In this document: piece after piece, positions 11,898 to 25,600 of the stretch
Layout of the letters: every line of letters begins with the position of its first letter
Numbering within the stretch: the stretch's first letter is position 1
From: Xylocopa sonorina
Taxonomy: Eukaryota > Arthropoda > Insecta > Hymenoptera > Apidae
Length of the DNA stretch: 64,000 nucleotides
Direction: 5' to 3'
Assembly: GCF_050948175.1 (NCBI RefSeq)
Contig: NC_135205.1
Span: 1 to 64,000 of the forward strand
Notes under the pieces: model-generated
Told to the model about the DNA's origin: nothing
What the model saw: only the letters and a program-made list of their open reading frames with translations
Database searches by the model: none
Program-made: the position numbers and the translations under genes

Positions 11898-12473
11898 TTC
11901 CTTGCTAGGAAATAGCGTCTGCAGATGTCTGGTTATCGTAGCAATAGTGTTCTAATGCTTCTTAAAACGCGATATCGCACCTCATTTCTATCTTTCATGG
12001 TAAGGTATAATATGATTTGCGAAGTGTCATGTATTCCTCGTCTACACTTCAAATGAATGTAAATGCGACACTTCCTTGCTAGGAAATAGCGTCTGCAGAT
12101 GTCTAGGTATCGTAGCAATAGTGTTCTAATGCTTCTTAAAACGCGATATCGCATCTCATTTCTATGTTTCATGGTAAGATATAATATGATTTGCGAAGTG
12201 TCATGTATTCCTCGTCTACACTTCAAATGAATGTAAATGCGACTCTTCCTTGCTAGGAAATAGCGTCTGCAGATGTCTAGGTAACATAGCAGTAGTGCTC
12301 TAATGCTTCTTAAAACGCGATATCGCATCTCATTTCTATGTTTCATGGTAAGATATAATATGATTTGCGAAGTGTCATGTATACCTCGTCTACACTTCAA
12401 ATGAATGTAAATACGACACTACCTTGCAAGGAAATAGCGTTTGCAGATGTCTACCTATCGTAGCAATAGAGTT
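11892..12473 (+). repeat. Copy of 8937-9518 at a 17-monomer offset
   Basis: About 3.3 monomers matching 8937-9518 at offset 2955 bp, with the private CTGGTTATC word and the GTAACATAGCAGTAGTGC monomer in the same order. Similarity ends where one copy reads GAGTTCTTATG and this one GAGTTCTAATG. The different offset from its flanks shows it arrived by a separate exchange. Confidence 0.8.
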
Positions 12474-12932
12474 CTAATGCTTCTTAAAACGCGATATCGC
12501 ATCTCATTTCTATGTTTCATGGTAAGATATAATATGATTTGCGAAGTGTTATGTTTTCCTCGTCTACACTTCAAATGAATGTAAATGCGACACTTCCTTG
12601 CAAGGAAATAGCGCTTGCAGATGTCTACGTATCGAAGCAATAGAGTTCAAATGCTTCTTAAAACGAGATATTTCATCTCATATCTATGTTTCATGATAAG
12701 ATATTATATTCATTGCGAAGTGTTATGCATTCCTCGTCTACGATTCAAATGAATGTAAATGCGACACTTCCTTGCAAGGAAATAGCGTTTGCAGATGTCT
12801 ACGTATCGTAGCAATAGAGATCTTATGATTCTTAAAACGCGATGTCGCATCTCATTTCGATGTTTCATGGTAAGGTATAATATTCATTGCGAATTGTTAT
12901 GCATTCCTCGTCTACGATTCAAATGAAGGTAA
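12474..12932 (+). repeat. Mixed A/B satellite linker
   Basis: About 2.6 monomers: an A monomer with GTTATGTTTTCC, a B-like monomer with ACGAGATATTTCATC, and the AGAGATCTTATG monomer also found near 2033, 4814 and 7600. Nothing but satellite is visible. Confidence 0.75.
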
Positions 12933-14681
12933 ATGCGACACTTCCTTGCTAGGAAATAGCGTCTGCAGATGTCTAGGTATCGTAGCAATAGTGTTCTAAT
13001 GCTTCTTAAAACGCGATAACGCATCTCATTTCTATGTTTCATGGTAAGATATAATATGATTAGCGAAGTGTCATGTATTCCTCGTCTACACTTCAAATGA
13101 ATGTAAATGCGACACTTCCTTGCTAGGAAATAGCGTCTGCAGATGTCTAGGTATCGTAGCAATAGAGTTCTAATGCTTCTTAAAACGCGATTTCGCATCT
13201 CATTTCTATGTTTCATGGTAAGGTATAATATGATTTGCGAAGTGTTATGTATTCCTCGTCTACAATTCACATGAATGTAAATGCGACACTTCCTCGCTAG
13301 GAAATAGCGTTTGCAGATATCTACGTATCGTAGCAATAGATTTCTAATGCTTCTTAAAACGCGATATCGCATCTCATTTCTATGTTTCATGGTAAGATGT
13401 TACATAATTTGCGAAGTGTTATGTATTCCTCGTCCACACTTCAAATGAATGTAAATGCGACACTTCCTTGCAAGGAAATAGCGTTTGCAGATGTGTACGT
13501 ATCGTAGCAGTAGAGTTCTTATGATTCTTAAAACGCGATATCGCATATCATTTCTATGTTTCATGGTAAGGTATAATATGATTTGCGAAGTGTTATGTAT
13601 TCCTCGTCTACACTTCAAATGAATGTGAATGCGACACTTCCTCGCTAGGAAATAGCGTTTGCAGATGTCTATGTATCGTAGCAATAGATTTCTAATGCTT
13701 CTTAAAACGCGATATCTCATCTCATTTCTATGTTTCATGGTAAGATATAATATGATTTGCGAACTGTCACGTATTCCTCGTCTACACTTCAAATGAATGT
13801 AAATGCGACACTTCCTTGCTAGGAAATAGCGTCTGCAGATGTCTAGGTATCATAGCAGTAGTGTTCTAATGCTTCTTAAAACGCGATATCGCATCTCATT
13901 TCTATGATTCATGGTAAGATATAATATGATTTGCGAAGTGTTATGTATTCCTCGTCTACACTTCAAATGAATGTAAATGCGACACTTCATTGTTAGGAAT
14001 TAGCGTCTGCAGATGTCTAGGTATCGTAGCAATAGAGTTCTAATGCTTCTTAAAACGCGATATCGCATCTCATTTCTACGTTACATGGTAAGATGTAATA
14101 TGATTTGCGAAGTGTTGTGTATTTCTCGTCTGCACTTCAAATGAATGTAAATGTGACACTTCCTTGCATGGAAATATCGTTTGCAGATGTCTACGTATCG
14201 AAGCAATAGAGTTCAAATGCTTCTTAAAACGAGATATTGCAACTCATATCTATGTTTCATGATAAGATATAATATTCATTGCGAAGTGTTATGCATTCCT
14301 CGTCTACGATTCAAATGAATGTAAATGCGACACTTCCTTGCAAGGAAATAGCGTTTGTAGATGTGTACGTATCGAAGCAATAGAGTTCAAATGCTTCTTA
14401 AAACGCGATATCGCATCTCATTACTATGCTTCATGGTAAGATATAATATGATTTGCGAAGTGTCATGTATTCCCCGTCTACACTTCAAATGAATGTAAAT
14501 GCGACACTTCCTTGCAAGGAAATATCGTTTGCAGATGTCTACGTATAGAAGAAATAGAGTTCAAATGCTGCTTAAAACGAGATATTGCATCTCATATCTA
14601 TGTTTCATGATAAGATATAATATTCATTGCGAAGTGTTATGCATTCCTCGTCTACGATTCAAATGAAAGTAAATGCTACAC
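12933..14681 (+). repeat. Second copy of the 16-monomer duplication
   Basis: Partner of 10150-11897, with the same variant order. It retains regular A monomers across 13640-13760 where the first copy has the substituted monomer. Small differences such as GTTGTGTATTTC near 14115 and ATGCTTCATGG near 14426 show it is not perfectly identical. A 53-bp transition (14682-14734) with CAATAAGTTCATATG leads into the 9-monomer block. Confidence 0.85.
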
Positions 14682-14734
14682 TTCCTTGCAAGGAAATAGC
14701 GATTGCAGATGTCTACGTATCGTAGCAATAAGTT

Positions 14735-17700
14735 CATATGATTCTTAAAACGCGATATCGCATCTCATTTCTATGTTTCATGGTAAGATGTAATATGATT
14801 TGCGAAGTGTTTTGTATTCCTCGTCTACACTTCAAATGAATGTAAATGCGACACTTCCTTGCTAGGAAATAGCGTCTGCAGATGTCTAGGTACCGCAGCA
14901 ATAGTGTTCTAATGCTTCTGAAAACGCGATATCGCATCTCATTTCTATGTTTCATGGTAAGATATTATATTATTTGCGAAGTGTCATGTATTCCTCGTCT
15001 ACACTTCAAATGAATGTAAATGCGACACTTCCTCGCTAGGAAATAGCGTTTGCAGATGTCTACGTATCGTAGCAATAGATTTCTAATGCTTCTTAAAACG
15101 CGATATCGCATCTCACTTCTATGTTTCATGGTAAGATATTATATAATTTGCGAAGTGTTATGTATTCCTCGTCTACACTTCAAATGAATGTAAATGCGTC
15201 ACTTCCTTGCAAGCAAACAGCGTTTGCAGATGTCTACAGATCGTAGCAATGGAGTTCTTATGATTCTTAAAACGCGATATCGCATCTCATTTCTATGTTT
15301 CATGGTAAGATATAATATGATTTGCGAAGTGTCATGTATTCCTCGTCTACACTTCAAATGAATGTTAATGCGACACTTCCTTGCTAGGAAATAGCGTCTG
15401 CAGATGTCTAGGTATCGTAGCAATATTGTTCTTATGATTCTTAAAACGCGATATCTCATCTCATTTCTATGTTTCATGGTAAGATATAATATGATTTGCG
15501 AAGTGTTATGTATTCCTCGTCTACACTTCAAATGAATGTAAATGCGACACTTCCTTGCTAGGAAATAGCGTCTGCAGATGTCTAGGTATCGTAGCAATAG
15601 TGTTCTAATGCTTCTTAAAACGCGATATCGCATCTTATTTCTATCTTTCATGGTAAGATATAATATGATTTGCGAAGTGTCATGTATTCCTCTTCTACAC
15701 TTCAAATGATTGTAAATGCGACACTTCCTTGCTAGGAAATAGCGTCTGCAGATGTCTAGGTATCATAGCAATAGAGTTCTAATGCTTCATAAAACGCGAT
15801 ATCGCATCTCATTTCTATGTTTCATGGTAAGATGTAATATGATTTGCGAAGAGTTATGTATTCCTCGTCTACACTTCAAATGAATGTGAATGCGACACTT
15901 CCTTGCTAGGAAATAGCGTCTGCAGATGTCGAGGTATCGTAACAATAGAGTTCTAATGCTTCTTAAAACGCGATATCGCATCTCATTTCTATTTTTCATG
16001 GTAAGATATAACATGATTTGCGAAGTGTTATGCATTCCTCATCTACACTTCAAATGAATGTAAATGCGGCACTTCCTTGCAAGGAAATAGAGTTTGCAGA
16101 TGTCTACGTATCAAAGCAATAGAGTTCAAATGCATCTTAATACGAGATATTGCATCTCATATCTATGTTTCATGATAAGATATAATATTCATTGCGGAGT
16201 GTTATGCATTCCTCGTCTACGTTTCAAATGAAAGTAAATGCGACACTTCCTTGCAAGGAAATAGCGTTTGCAGATGTGTACGTATCGTAGCAGTAGAGTT
16301 CTTATGATTCTTAAAACGCGATATCGCATCTCATTTCTATGTTTCATGGTAAGATGTAATATGATTTGCGAAGTGTTTTGTATTCCTCGTCTACACTTCA
16401 AATGAATGTAAATGCGACACTTCCTTGCTAGGAAATAGCGTCTGCAGATGTCTAGGTATCGCAGCAATAGTGTTCTAATGCTTCTGAAAACGCGATATCG
16501 CATCTCATTTCTATGTTTCATGGTAAGATATTATATTATTTGCGAAGTGTCATGTATTCCTCGTCTACACTTCAAATGAATGTAAATGCGACACTTCCTC
16601 GCTAGGAAATAGCGTTTGCAGATGTCTACGTATCGTAGCAATAGATTTCTAATGCTTCTTAAAACGCGATATCGCATCTCACTTCTATGTTTCATGGTAA
16701 GATATTATATAATTTGCGAAGTGTTATGTATTCCTCGTCTACACTTCAAATGAATGTAAATGCGTCACTTCCTTGCAAGCAAACAGCGTTTGCAGATGTC
16801 TACAGATCGTAGCAATGGAGTTCTTATGATTCTTAAAACGCGATATCGCATCTCATTTCTATGTTTCATGGTAAGATATAATATGATTTGCGAAGTGTCA
16901 TGTATTCCTCGTCTACACTTCAAATGAATGTTAATGCGACACTTCCTTGCTAGGAAATAGCGTCTGCAGATGTCTAGGTATCGTAGCAATATTGTTCTTA
17001 TGATTCTTAAAACGCGATATCTCATCTCATTTCTATGTTTCATGGTAAGATATAATATGATTTGCGAAGTGTTATGTATTCCTCGTCTACACTTCAAATG
17101 AATGTAAATGCGACACTTCCTTGCTAGGAAATAGCGTCTGCAGATGTCTAGGTATCGTAGCAATAGTGTTCTAATGCTTCTTAAAACGCGATATCGCATC
17201 TTATTTCTATCTTTCATGGTAAGATATAATATGATTTGCGAAGTGTCATGTATTCCTCTTCTACACTTCAAATGATTGTAAATGCGACACTTCCTTGCTA
17301 GGAAATAGCGTCTGCAGATGTCTAGGTATCATAGCAATAGAGTTCTAATGCTTCATAAAACGCGATATCGCATCTCATTTCTATGTTTCATGGTAAGATG
17401 TAATATGATTTGCGAAGAGTTATGTATTCCTCGTCTACACTTCAAATGAATGTGAATGCGACACTTCCTTGCTAGGAAATAGCGTCTGCAGATGTCGAGG
17501 TATCGTAACAATAGAGTTCTAATGCTTCTTAAAACGCGATATCGCATCTCATTTCTATTTTTCATGGTAAGATATAACATGATTTGCGAAGTGTTATGCA
17601 TTCCTCATCTACACTTCAAATGAATGTAAATGCGGCACTTCCTTGCAAGGAAATAGAGTTTGCAGATGTCTACGTATCAAAGCAATAGAGTTCAAATGCA

Positions 17701-19408
17701 TCTTAATACGAGATATTGCATCTCATATCTATGTTTCATGATAAGATATAATATTCATTGCGGAGTGTTATGCATTCCTCGTCTACGTTTCAAATGAAAG
17801 TAAATGCGACACTTCCTTGCAAGGAAATAGCGTTTGCAGATGTGTACGTATCGTAGCAGTAGAGTTCTTATGATTCTTAAAACGCGATATCGCATCTCAT
17901 TTCTATGTTTCATGGTAAGATGTAATATGATTTGCGAAGTGTTTTGTATTCCTCGTCTACACTTCAAATGAATGTAAATGCGACACTTCCTTGCTAGGAA
18001 ATAGCGTCTGCAGATGTCTAGGTATCGCAGCAATAGTGTTATAATGCTTCTGAAAACGCGATATCGCATCTCATTTCTATGTTTCATGGTAAGATATTAT
18101 ATTATTTGCGAAGTGTCATGTATTCCTCGTCTACACTTCAAATGAATGTAAATGCGACACTTCCTCGCTAGGAAATAGCGTTTGCAGATGTCTACGTATC
18201 GTAGCAATAGATTTCTAATGCTTCTTAAAACGCGATATCGCATCTCACTTCTATGTTTCATGGTAAGATATTATATAATTTGCGAAGTGTTATGTATTCC
18301 TCGTCTACCCTTCAAATGAATGTAAATGCGTCACTTCCTTGCAAGCAAACAGCGTTTGCAGATGTCTACAGATCGTAGCAATGGAGTTCTTATGATTCTT
18401 AAAACGCGATATCGCATCTCATTTCTATGTTTCATGGTAAGATATAATATGATTTGCGAAGTGTCATGTATTCCTCGTCTACACTTCAAATGAATGTTAA
18501 TGCGACACTTCCTTGCTAGGAAATAGCGTCTGCAGATGTCTAGGTATCGTAGCAATATTGTTCTTATGATTCTTAAAACGCGATATCTCATCTCATTTCT
18601 ATGTTTCATGGTAAGATATAATATGATTTGCGAAGTGTTATGTATTCCTCGTCTACACTTCAAATGAATGTAAATGCGACACTTCCTTGCTAGGAAATAG
18701 CGTCTGCAGATGTCTAGGTATCGTAGCAATAGTGTTCTAATGCTTCTTAAAACGCGATATCGCATCTTATTTCTATCTTTCATGGTAAGATATAATATGA
18801 TTTGCGAAGTGTCATGTATTCCTCTTCTACACTTCAAATGATTGTAAATGCGACACTTCCTTGCTAGGAAATAGCGTCTGCAGATGTCTAGGTATCATAG
18901 CAATAGAGTTCTAATGCTTCATAAAACGCGATATCGCATCTCATTTCTATGTTTCATGGTAAGATGTAATATGATTTGCGAAGAGTTATGTATTCCTCGT
19001 CTACACTTCAAATGAATGTGAATGCGACACTTCCTTGCTAGGAAATAGCGTCTGCAGATGTCGAGGTATCGTAACAATAGAGTTCTAATGCTTCTTAAAA
19101 CGCGATATCGCATCTCATTTCTATTTTTCATGGTAAGATATAACATGATTTGCGAAGTGTTATGCATTCCTCATCTACACTTCAAATGAATGTAAATGCG
19201 GCACTTCCTTGCAAGGAAATAGAGTTTGCAGATGTCTACGTATCAAAGCAATAGAGTTCAAATGCATCTTAATACGAGATATTGCATCTCATATCTATGT
19301 TTCATGATAAGATATAATATTCATTGCGGAGTGTTATGCATTCCTCGTCTACGTTTCAAATGAAAGTAAATGCGACACTTCCTTGCAAGGAAATAGCGTT
19401 TGCAGATG
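14735..19408 (+). repeat. Three copies of a 9-monomer, 1566-bp higher-order repeat
   Basis: Nine monomers (9 x 174 = 1566 bp) are repeated head to tail 2.98 times. Copies start near 14735, 16301 and 17867. Private markers repeat at exactly 1566 bp, for example GTGTTTTGTATTCC (14807, 16373, 17939), CTACAGATCG and TTCCTTGCAAGCAAACAGCG. By eye I saw only about three substitutions among the copies (GTACCGC near 14893, GTTATAATG near 18041, CTACCCTTC near 18308). This is the most homogeneous part of the window and therefore probably among the latest amplified. The third copy leaves the pattern at about 19408, a few bases after a perfect 14-bp palindrome. Confidence 0.95.
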
Positions 19409-22400
19409 TCTACGTATCGTAGCAATGGAGTTCTTATGTTTCTTAAAACGCGATATTCCATCTCATTTCTATGTTTCACGGTAAGATATAATATGATTTG
19501 CGAAGTGTTATGCATTCCTCGTCTACACTTCAAATGAATGTGAATGCGACACTTCCTCGTTAGGAAATAGCGTTTGCAGATGTCTACGTATCGTAGCAAT
19601 AGAGTTCTTATGATTCTTAAAACGCGATATTCCATCTCATTTCTTTGTTTCATGGTAGGACATAATATGATTTGCGAAGTATCATGTATTCCTCGTCTAC
19701 ACTTCAAATGAATGTAAATGCGACACTTCCTTGCTAGGAAATAGCGTCTGCTGATATCTAGGTATCGTTGCAATAGAGTTCTAATGCTTCTTAGAACGCG
19801 ATATCGCATCTCATTTCTATGTTTCATGGAAAGATATAATATTCATTGCGAAGTGTTATGCATTCCTCGTCTACGATTCAAATGAATCTAAATGCGACAC
19901 TTCCTTGCAAGGAAATAGCGTTTGCAGATGTCTACGTATCGTAGCAATAGAGTTCTTATTATTCTTAAAACGCGATATTGCATCTCATTTCTATGCTTCA
20001 TGGTAAGATATAATATGATTTGCGAAGTGTTATGTATTCCTCGTCTACACTTCAAATGAATGTGAATGCGACACTTCCTCGCTAGGAAATAGCGTCTGCA
20101 GATGTCTAGGTATCGTAGCAATAGAGTTCTAATGCTTCTTAAAATGCGATATCGGATTTCATTTCTATGTTTCATGGTAAGATATAATATGATTTGCGAA
20201 GTGTCATGTATTCCTCTTCTACACTTCAAATGATTGTAAATGCGACACTTCCTTGCTAGGAAATAGCGTCTGCAGATGTCTAGGTATCGTAGCAATAGAG
20301 TTCTAATGCTTCTTAAAACGAGATATTGCACCTCATTTCTACGTTTCATGGTAAGATGTAATATGATTTGCGAAGTGTTATGTATTCCTCGTCTACACTT
20401 CAAATGAATGTAAATGCGACACTTGCTTGCAAGGAAATAGCGTTTGCAGATGTCCACGTATCGAAGCAATAGAGTTCAATGCTTCTTAAAACGCGATATT
20501 GCAACTCATATCTATGTTTCATGATAAGATATAATATTCATTGCGAAGTGTTATGCATTCCTCGTCTACGATTCAAATGAATGTAAATGCTACACTTCCT
20601 TGCAAGGAAATAGCGTTTGCAGATGTGTACGTATCGAAGCAATAGAGTTCAAATGCTTCTTAAAACGCGATATCGCATCTCATTAATATGTTTCATGGTA
20701 AGATATAATATGATTTGCGAAGTGTCATGTATTCCTCGTCCACACTTCAAATGAATGTAAATGCGACACTTCCTTGCAAGGAAATAGCGTTTTGCAGATG
20801 TGTACGTATCGTAGCAATAGAGTTCTTATGATTCTTAAAACGCGATATCGCATCTCATTTCTATGTTTCATGGTAAGGTATAATATGATTTGCGAAGTGT
20901 TATGTATTCCTCGTCTACACTTCAAATGAATGTGAATGCGACACTTCCTCGCTAGGAAATAGCGTTTGCAGATGTCTACGTATCGTAGCAATGGATTTCT
21001 GATGCTTCTTAGAACGCGATATCGCACCTCATTTCTATGTTTCATGGTAAGACATAATATGATTTGCGAAGTGTTATGTTTTCCTCGTCTACACTTCAAA
21101 TGAATGTAAATGCGACACTTCCTTGCAAGGAAATAGCGCTTGCAGATGTCTACGTATCGAGGCAATAGAGTTCAAATGCTTCGTAAAACGAGATATTGCA
21201 TCTCATACCTATGTTTCATGATAAGATATTATATTCATTGCGAAGTGTTATGCATTCCTCGTCTACGATTCAAATGAATGTAAATGCGACACTTCCTTGC
21301 AAGGAAATAGCGTTTGCAGATGTGTACGTATCGTAGCAGTAGAGTTCTTATGATTCTTAAAACGCGATATCGCATATCATTTCTATGTTTCATGGTAAGG
21401 TATAATATGATTTGCGAAGTGTTATGTATTCCTCGTCTACACTTCAAATGAATGTGAATGCGACACTTCCTCGCTAGGAAATAGCGTTTGCAGATGTCTA
21501 CGTATCGTAGCAATAGATTTCTAATGCTTCTTAAAACGCGATATCTCATCTCATTTCTATGTTTCATGGTAAGATATAATATGATTTGCGAAGTGTCACG
21601 TATTCCTCGTCTACACTTCAAATGAATGTAAATGCGACACTTCCTTGCTAGGAAATAGCGTCTGCAGATGTCTAGGTATCATAGCAGTAGTGTTCTAATG
21701 CTTCTTAAAACGCGATGTCGCATCTCATTTCTATGATTCATGGTAAGATATAATATGATTTGCGAAGTGTTATGTATTCCTCGTCTACACTTCAAATGAA
21801 TGTAAATGCGACACTTCCTTGTTAAGAAATAGCGTCTGCAGATGTCTAGGTGTCGTAGCAATGGAGTTCTAATGCTACTTAAAACGCGATATCGCATCTC
21901 ATTTCTACGTTACATGGTAAGATGTAATATGATTTGCGAAGTGTTATGTATTTCTCGTCTACACTTCAAATGAATGTAAATGTGACACTTCCTTGCATGG
22001 AAATATCGTTTGCAGATGTCTACGTATCGAAGCAATAAAGTTCAAATGCTTCTTAAAACGAGATATTGCAACTCATATCTATGTTTCATGATAAGATATA
22101 ATATTCATTGCGAAGTGTTATGCATTCCTCGTCTACGATTCAAATGAATGTAAATGCGACACTTCCTTGCAAGGAAATATCGTTTGCAGATGTCTACGTA
22201 TAGAAGAAATAGAGTTCAAATGCTTCTTAAAACGAGATATTGCAACTCATATCTATGTTTCATGATAAGATATAATATTCATTGCGAAGTGTTATGCATT
22301 CCTCGTCTACGATTCAAATGAATGTAAATGCGACACTTCCTTGCAAGGAAATATCGTTAACAGATGTCTACGTATAGAAGAAATAGAGTTCAAATGCTGC

Positions 22401-22681
22401 TTAAAACGAGATATTGCATCTCATATCTATGTTTCATGATAAGATATAATATTCATTGCGAAGTGTTATGCATGCCTCGTCTACGATTCAAATGAATGCA
22501 AATGCGACACTTCCTTGCAAGGAAATAGCGTTTGCAGATGTGTACGTATCGAAGCAATAGAGTTCAAAATCTTCTTAAAACGCGATATCGCATCTCATTA
22601 CTATGTTTCATGGTAAGATATAATATGATTTGCGAAGTGTCATGTATTCCCCGTCTACACTTCAAATGAATGTAAATGCGA
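19202..22681 (+). repeat. 20-monomer, 3480-bp tandem unit, copy 1
   Basis: Twenty monomers repeated immediately at 22682-26161. It begins within the tail of the third 9-monomer copy (shared words ATCAAAGCAATAG and ATCTTAATACGAG) and continues with private variants such as TGTTTCACGGTAAG, GTAGGACATAATATG, CTGCTGATATC and GCGTTTTGCAG. The last third is rich in B monomers with ATAGAAGAAATAG. The fact that the 9-monomer tail is included in both copies dates this duplication after the join to the 9-monomer block. Confidence 0.92.
22088..22261 (+). repeat. Representative family B monomer (174 bp)
   Basis: This monomer shares the landmark words but differs from the A reference at about 20 of 174 positions by hand alignment. 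Linked diagnostic changes are ATGATAAG for ATGGTAAG, AATATTCATTGCG for AATATGATTTGCG, ATGCATTCC for ATGTATTCC, CTACGATTC for CTACACTTC, and ACGAGATATTGC for ACGCGATATCGC. The last removes the GATATC site. In the minus-strand frame that is open in A monomers, B carries TGA stops (in CAATGAATA and in ATTTGAACT), which explains where the open frames end. B monomers are interspersed singly or in runs, with the longest runs around 22.0-22.5, 25.5-26.0 and 27.8-28.2 kb. Confidence 0.92.
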
Positions 22682-25600
22682 CACTTCCTTGCAAGGAAAT
22701 AGAGTTTGCAGATGTCTACGTATCAAAGCAATAGAGTTCAAATGCATCTTAATACGAGATATTGCATCTCATATCTATGTTTCATGATAAGATATAATAT
22801 TCATTGCGGAGTGTTATGCATTCCTCGTCTACGTTTCAAATGAAAGTAAATGCGACACTTCCTTGCAAGGAAATAGCGTTTGCAGATGTCTACGTATCGT
22901 AGCAATGGAGTTCTTATGTTTCTTAAAACGCGATATTCCATCTCATTTCTATGTTTCACGGTAAGATATAATATGATTTGCGAAGTGTTATGCATTCCTC
23001 GTCTACACTTCAAATGAATGTGAATGCGACACTTCCTCGTTAGGAAATAGCGTTTGCAGATGTCTACGTATCGTAGCAATAGAGTTCTTATGATTCTTAA
23101 AACGCGATATTCCATCTCATTTCTTTGTTTCATGGTAGGACATAATATGATTTGCGAAGTATCATGTATTCCTCGTCTACACTTCAAATGAATGTAAATG
23201 CGACACTTCCTTGCTAGGAAATAGCGTCTGCTGATATCTAGGTATCGTTGCAATAGAGTTCTAATGCTTCTTAGAACGCGATATCGCATCTCATTTCTAT
23301 GTTTCATGGAAAGATATAATATTCATTGCGAAGTGTTATGCATTCCTCGTCTACGATTCAAATGAATCTAAATGCGACACTTCCTTGCAAGGAAATAGCG
23401 TTTGCAGATGTCTACGTATCGTAGCAATAGAGTTCTTATTATTCTTAAAACGCGATATTGCATCTCATTTCTATGCTTCATGGTAAGATATAATATGATT
23501 TGCGAAGTGTTATGTATTCCTCGTCTACACTTCAAATGAATGTGAATGCGACACTTCCTCGCTAGGAAATAACGTCTGCAGATGTCTAGGTATCGTAGCA
23601 ATAGAGTTCTAATGCTTCTTAAAATGCGATATCGGATTTCATTTCTATGTTTCATGGTAAGATATAATATGATTTGCGAAGTGTCATGTATTCCTCTTCT
23701 ACACTTCAAATGATTGTAAATGCGACACTTCCTTGCTAGGAAATAGCGTCTGCAGATGTCTAGGTATCGTAGCAATAGAGTTCTAATGCTTCTTAAAACG
23801 AGATATTGCACCTCATTTCTACGTTTCATGGTAAGATGTAATATGATTTGCGAAGTGTTATGTATTCCTCGTCTACACTTCAAATGAATGTAAATGCGAC
23901 ACTTGCTTGCAAGGAAATAGCGTTTGCAGATGTCCACGTATCGAAGCAATAGAGTTCAATGCTTCTTAAAACGCGATATTGCAACTCATATCTATGTTTC
24001 ATGATAAGATATAATATTCATTGCGAAGTGTTATGCATTCCTCGTCTACGATTCAAATGAATGTAAATGCTACACTTCCTTGCAAGGAAATAGCGTTTGC
24101 AGATGTGTACGTATCGAAGCAATAGAGTTCAAATGCTTCTTAAAACGCGATATCGCATCTCATTAATATGTTTCATGGTAAGATATAATATGATTTGCGA
24201 AGTGTCATGTATTCCTCGTCCACACTTCAAATGAATGTAAATGCGACACTTCCTTGCAAGGAAATAGCGTTTTGCAGATGTGTACGTATCGTAGCAATAG
24301 AGTTCTTATGATTCTTAAAACGCGATATCGCATCTCATTTCTATGTTTCATGGTAAGGTATAATATGATTTGCGAAGTGTTATGTATTCCTCGTCTACAC
24401 TTCAAATGAATGTGAATGCGACACTTCCTCGCTAGGAAATAGCGTTTGCAGATGTCTACGTATCGTAGCAATGGATTTCTGATGCTTCTTAGAACGCGAT
24501 ATCGCATCTCATTTCTATGTTTCATGGTAAGACATAATATGATTTGCGAAGTGTTATGTTTTCCTCGTCTACACTTCAAATGAATGTAAATGCGACACTT
24601 CCTTGCAAGGAAATAGCGCTTGCAGATGTCTACGTATCGAGGCAATAGAGTTCAAATGCTTCGTAAAACGAGATATTGCATCTCATACCTATGTTTCATG
24701 ATAAGATATTATATTCATTGCGAAGTGTTATGCATTCCTCGTCTACGATTCAAATGAATGTAAATGCGACACTTCCTTGCAAGGAAAAAGCGTTTGCAGA
24801 TGTGTACGTATCGTAGCAGTAGAGTTCTTATGATTCTTAAAACGCGATATCGCATATCATTTCTATGTTTCATGGTAAGGTATAATATGATTTGCGAAGT
24901 GTTATGTATTCCTCGTCTACACTTCAAATGAATGTGAATGCGACACTTCCTCGCTAGGAAATAGCGTTTGCAGATGTCTACGTATCGTAGCAATAGATTT
25001 CTAATGCTTCTTAAAACGCGATATCTCATCTCATTTCTATGTTTCATGGTAAGATATAATATGATTTGCGAAGTGTCACGTATTCCTCGTCTACACTTCA
25101 AATGAATGTAAATGCGACACTTCCTTGCTAGGAAATAGCGTCTGCAGATGTCTAGGTATCATAGCAGTAGTGTTCTAATGCTTCTTAAAACGCGATGTCG
25201 CATCTCATTTCTATGATTCATGGTAAGATATAATATGATTTGCGAAGTGTTATGTATTCCTCGTCTACACTTCAAATGAATGTAAATGCGACACTTCCTT
25301 GTTAAGAAATAGCGTCTGCAGATGTCTAGGTGTCGTAGCAATGGAGTTCTAATGCTACTTAAAACGCGATATCGCATCTCATTTCTACGTTACATGGTAA
25401 GATGTAATATGATTTGCGAAGTGTTATGTATTTCTCGTCTACACTTCAAATGAATGTAAATGTGACACTTCCTTGCATGGAAATATCGTTTGCAGATGTC
25501 TACGTATCGAAGCAATAAAGTTCAAATGCTTCTTAAAACGAGATATTGCAACTCATATCTATGTTTCATGATAAGATATAATATTCATTGCGAAGTGTTA

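Noticed and set aside
14735..19408. Transposon or retroelement insertion as the cause of the block boundaries
   Set aside because: Blocks join monomer to monomer in register, with no target-site duplications, terminal repeats or non-satellite sequence at the boundaries.
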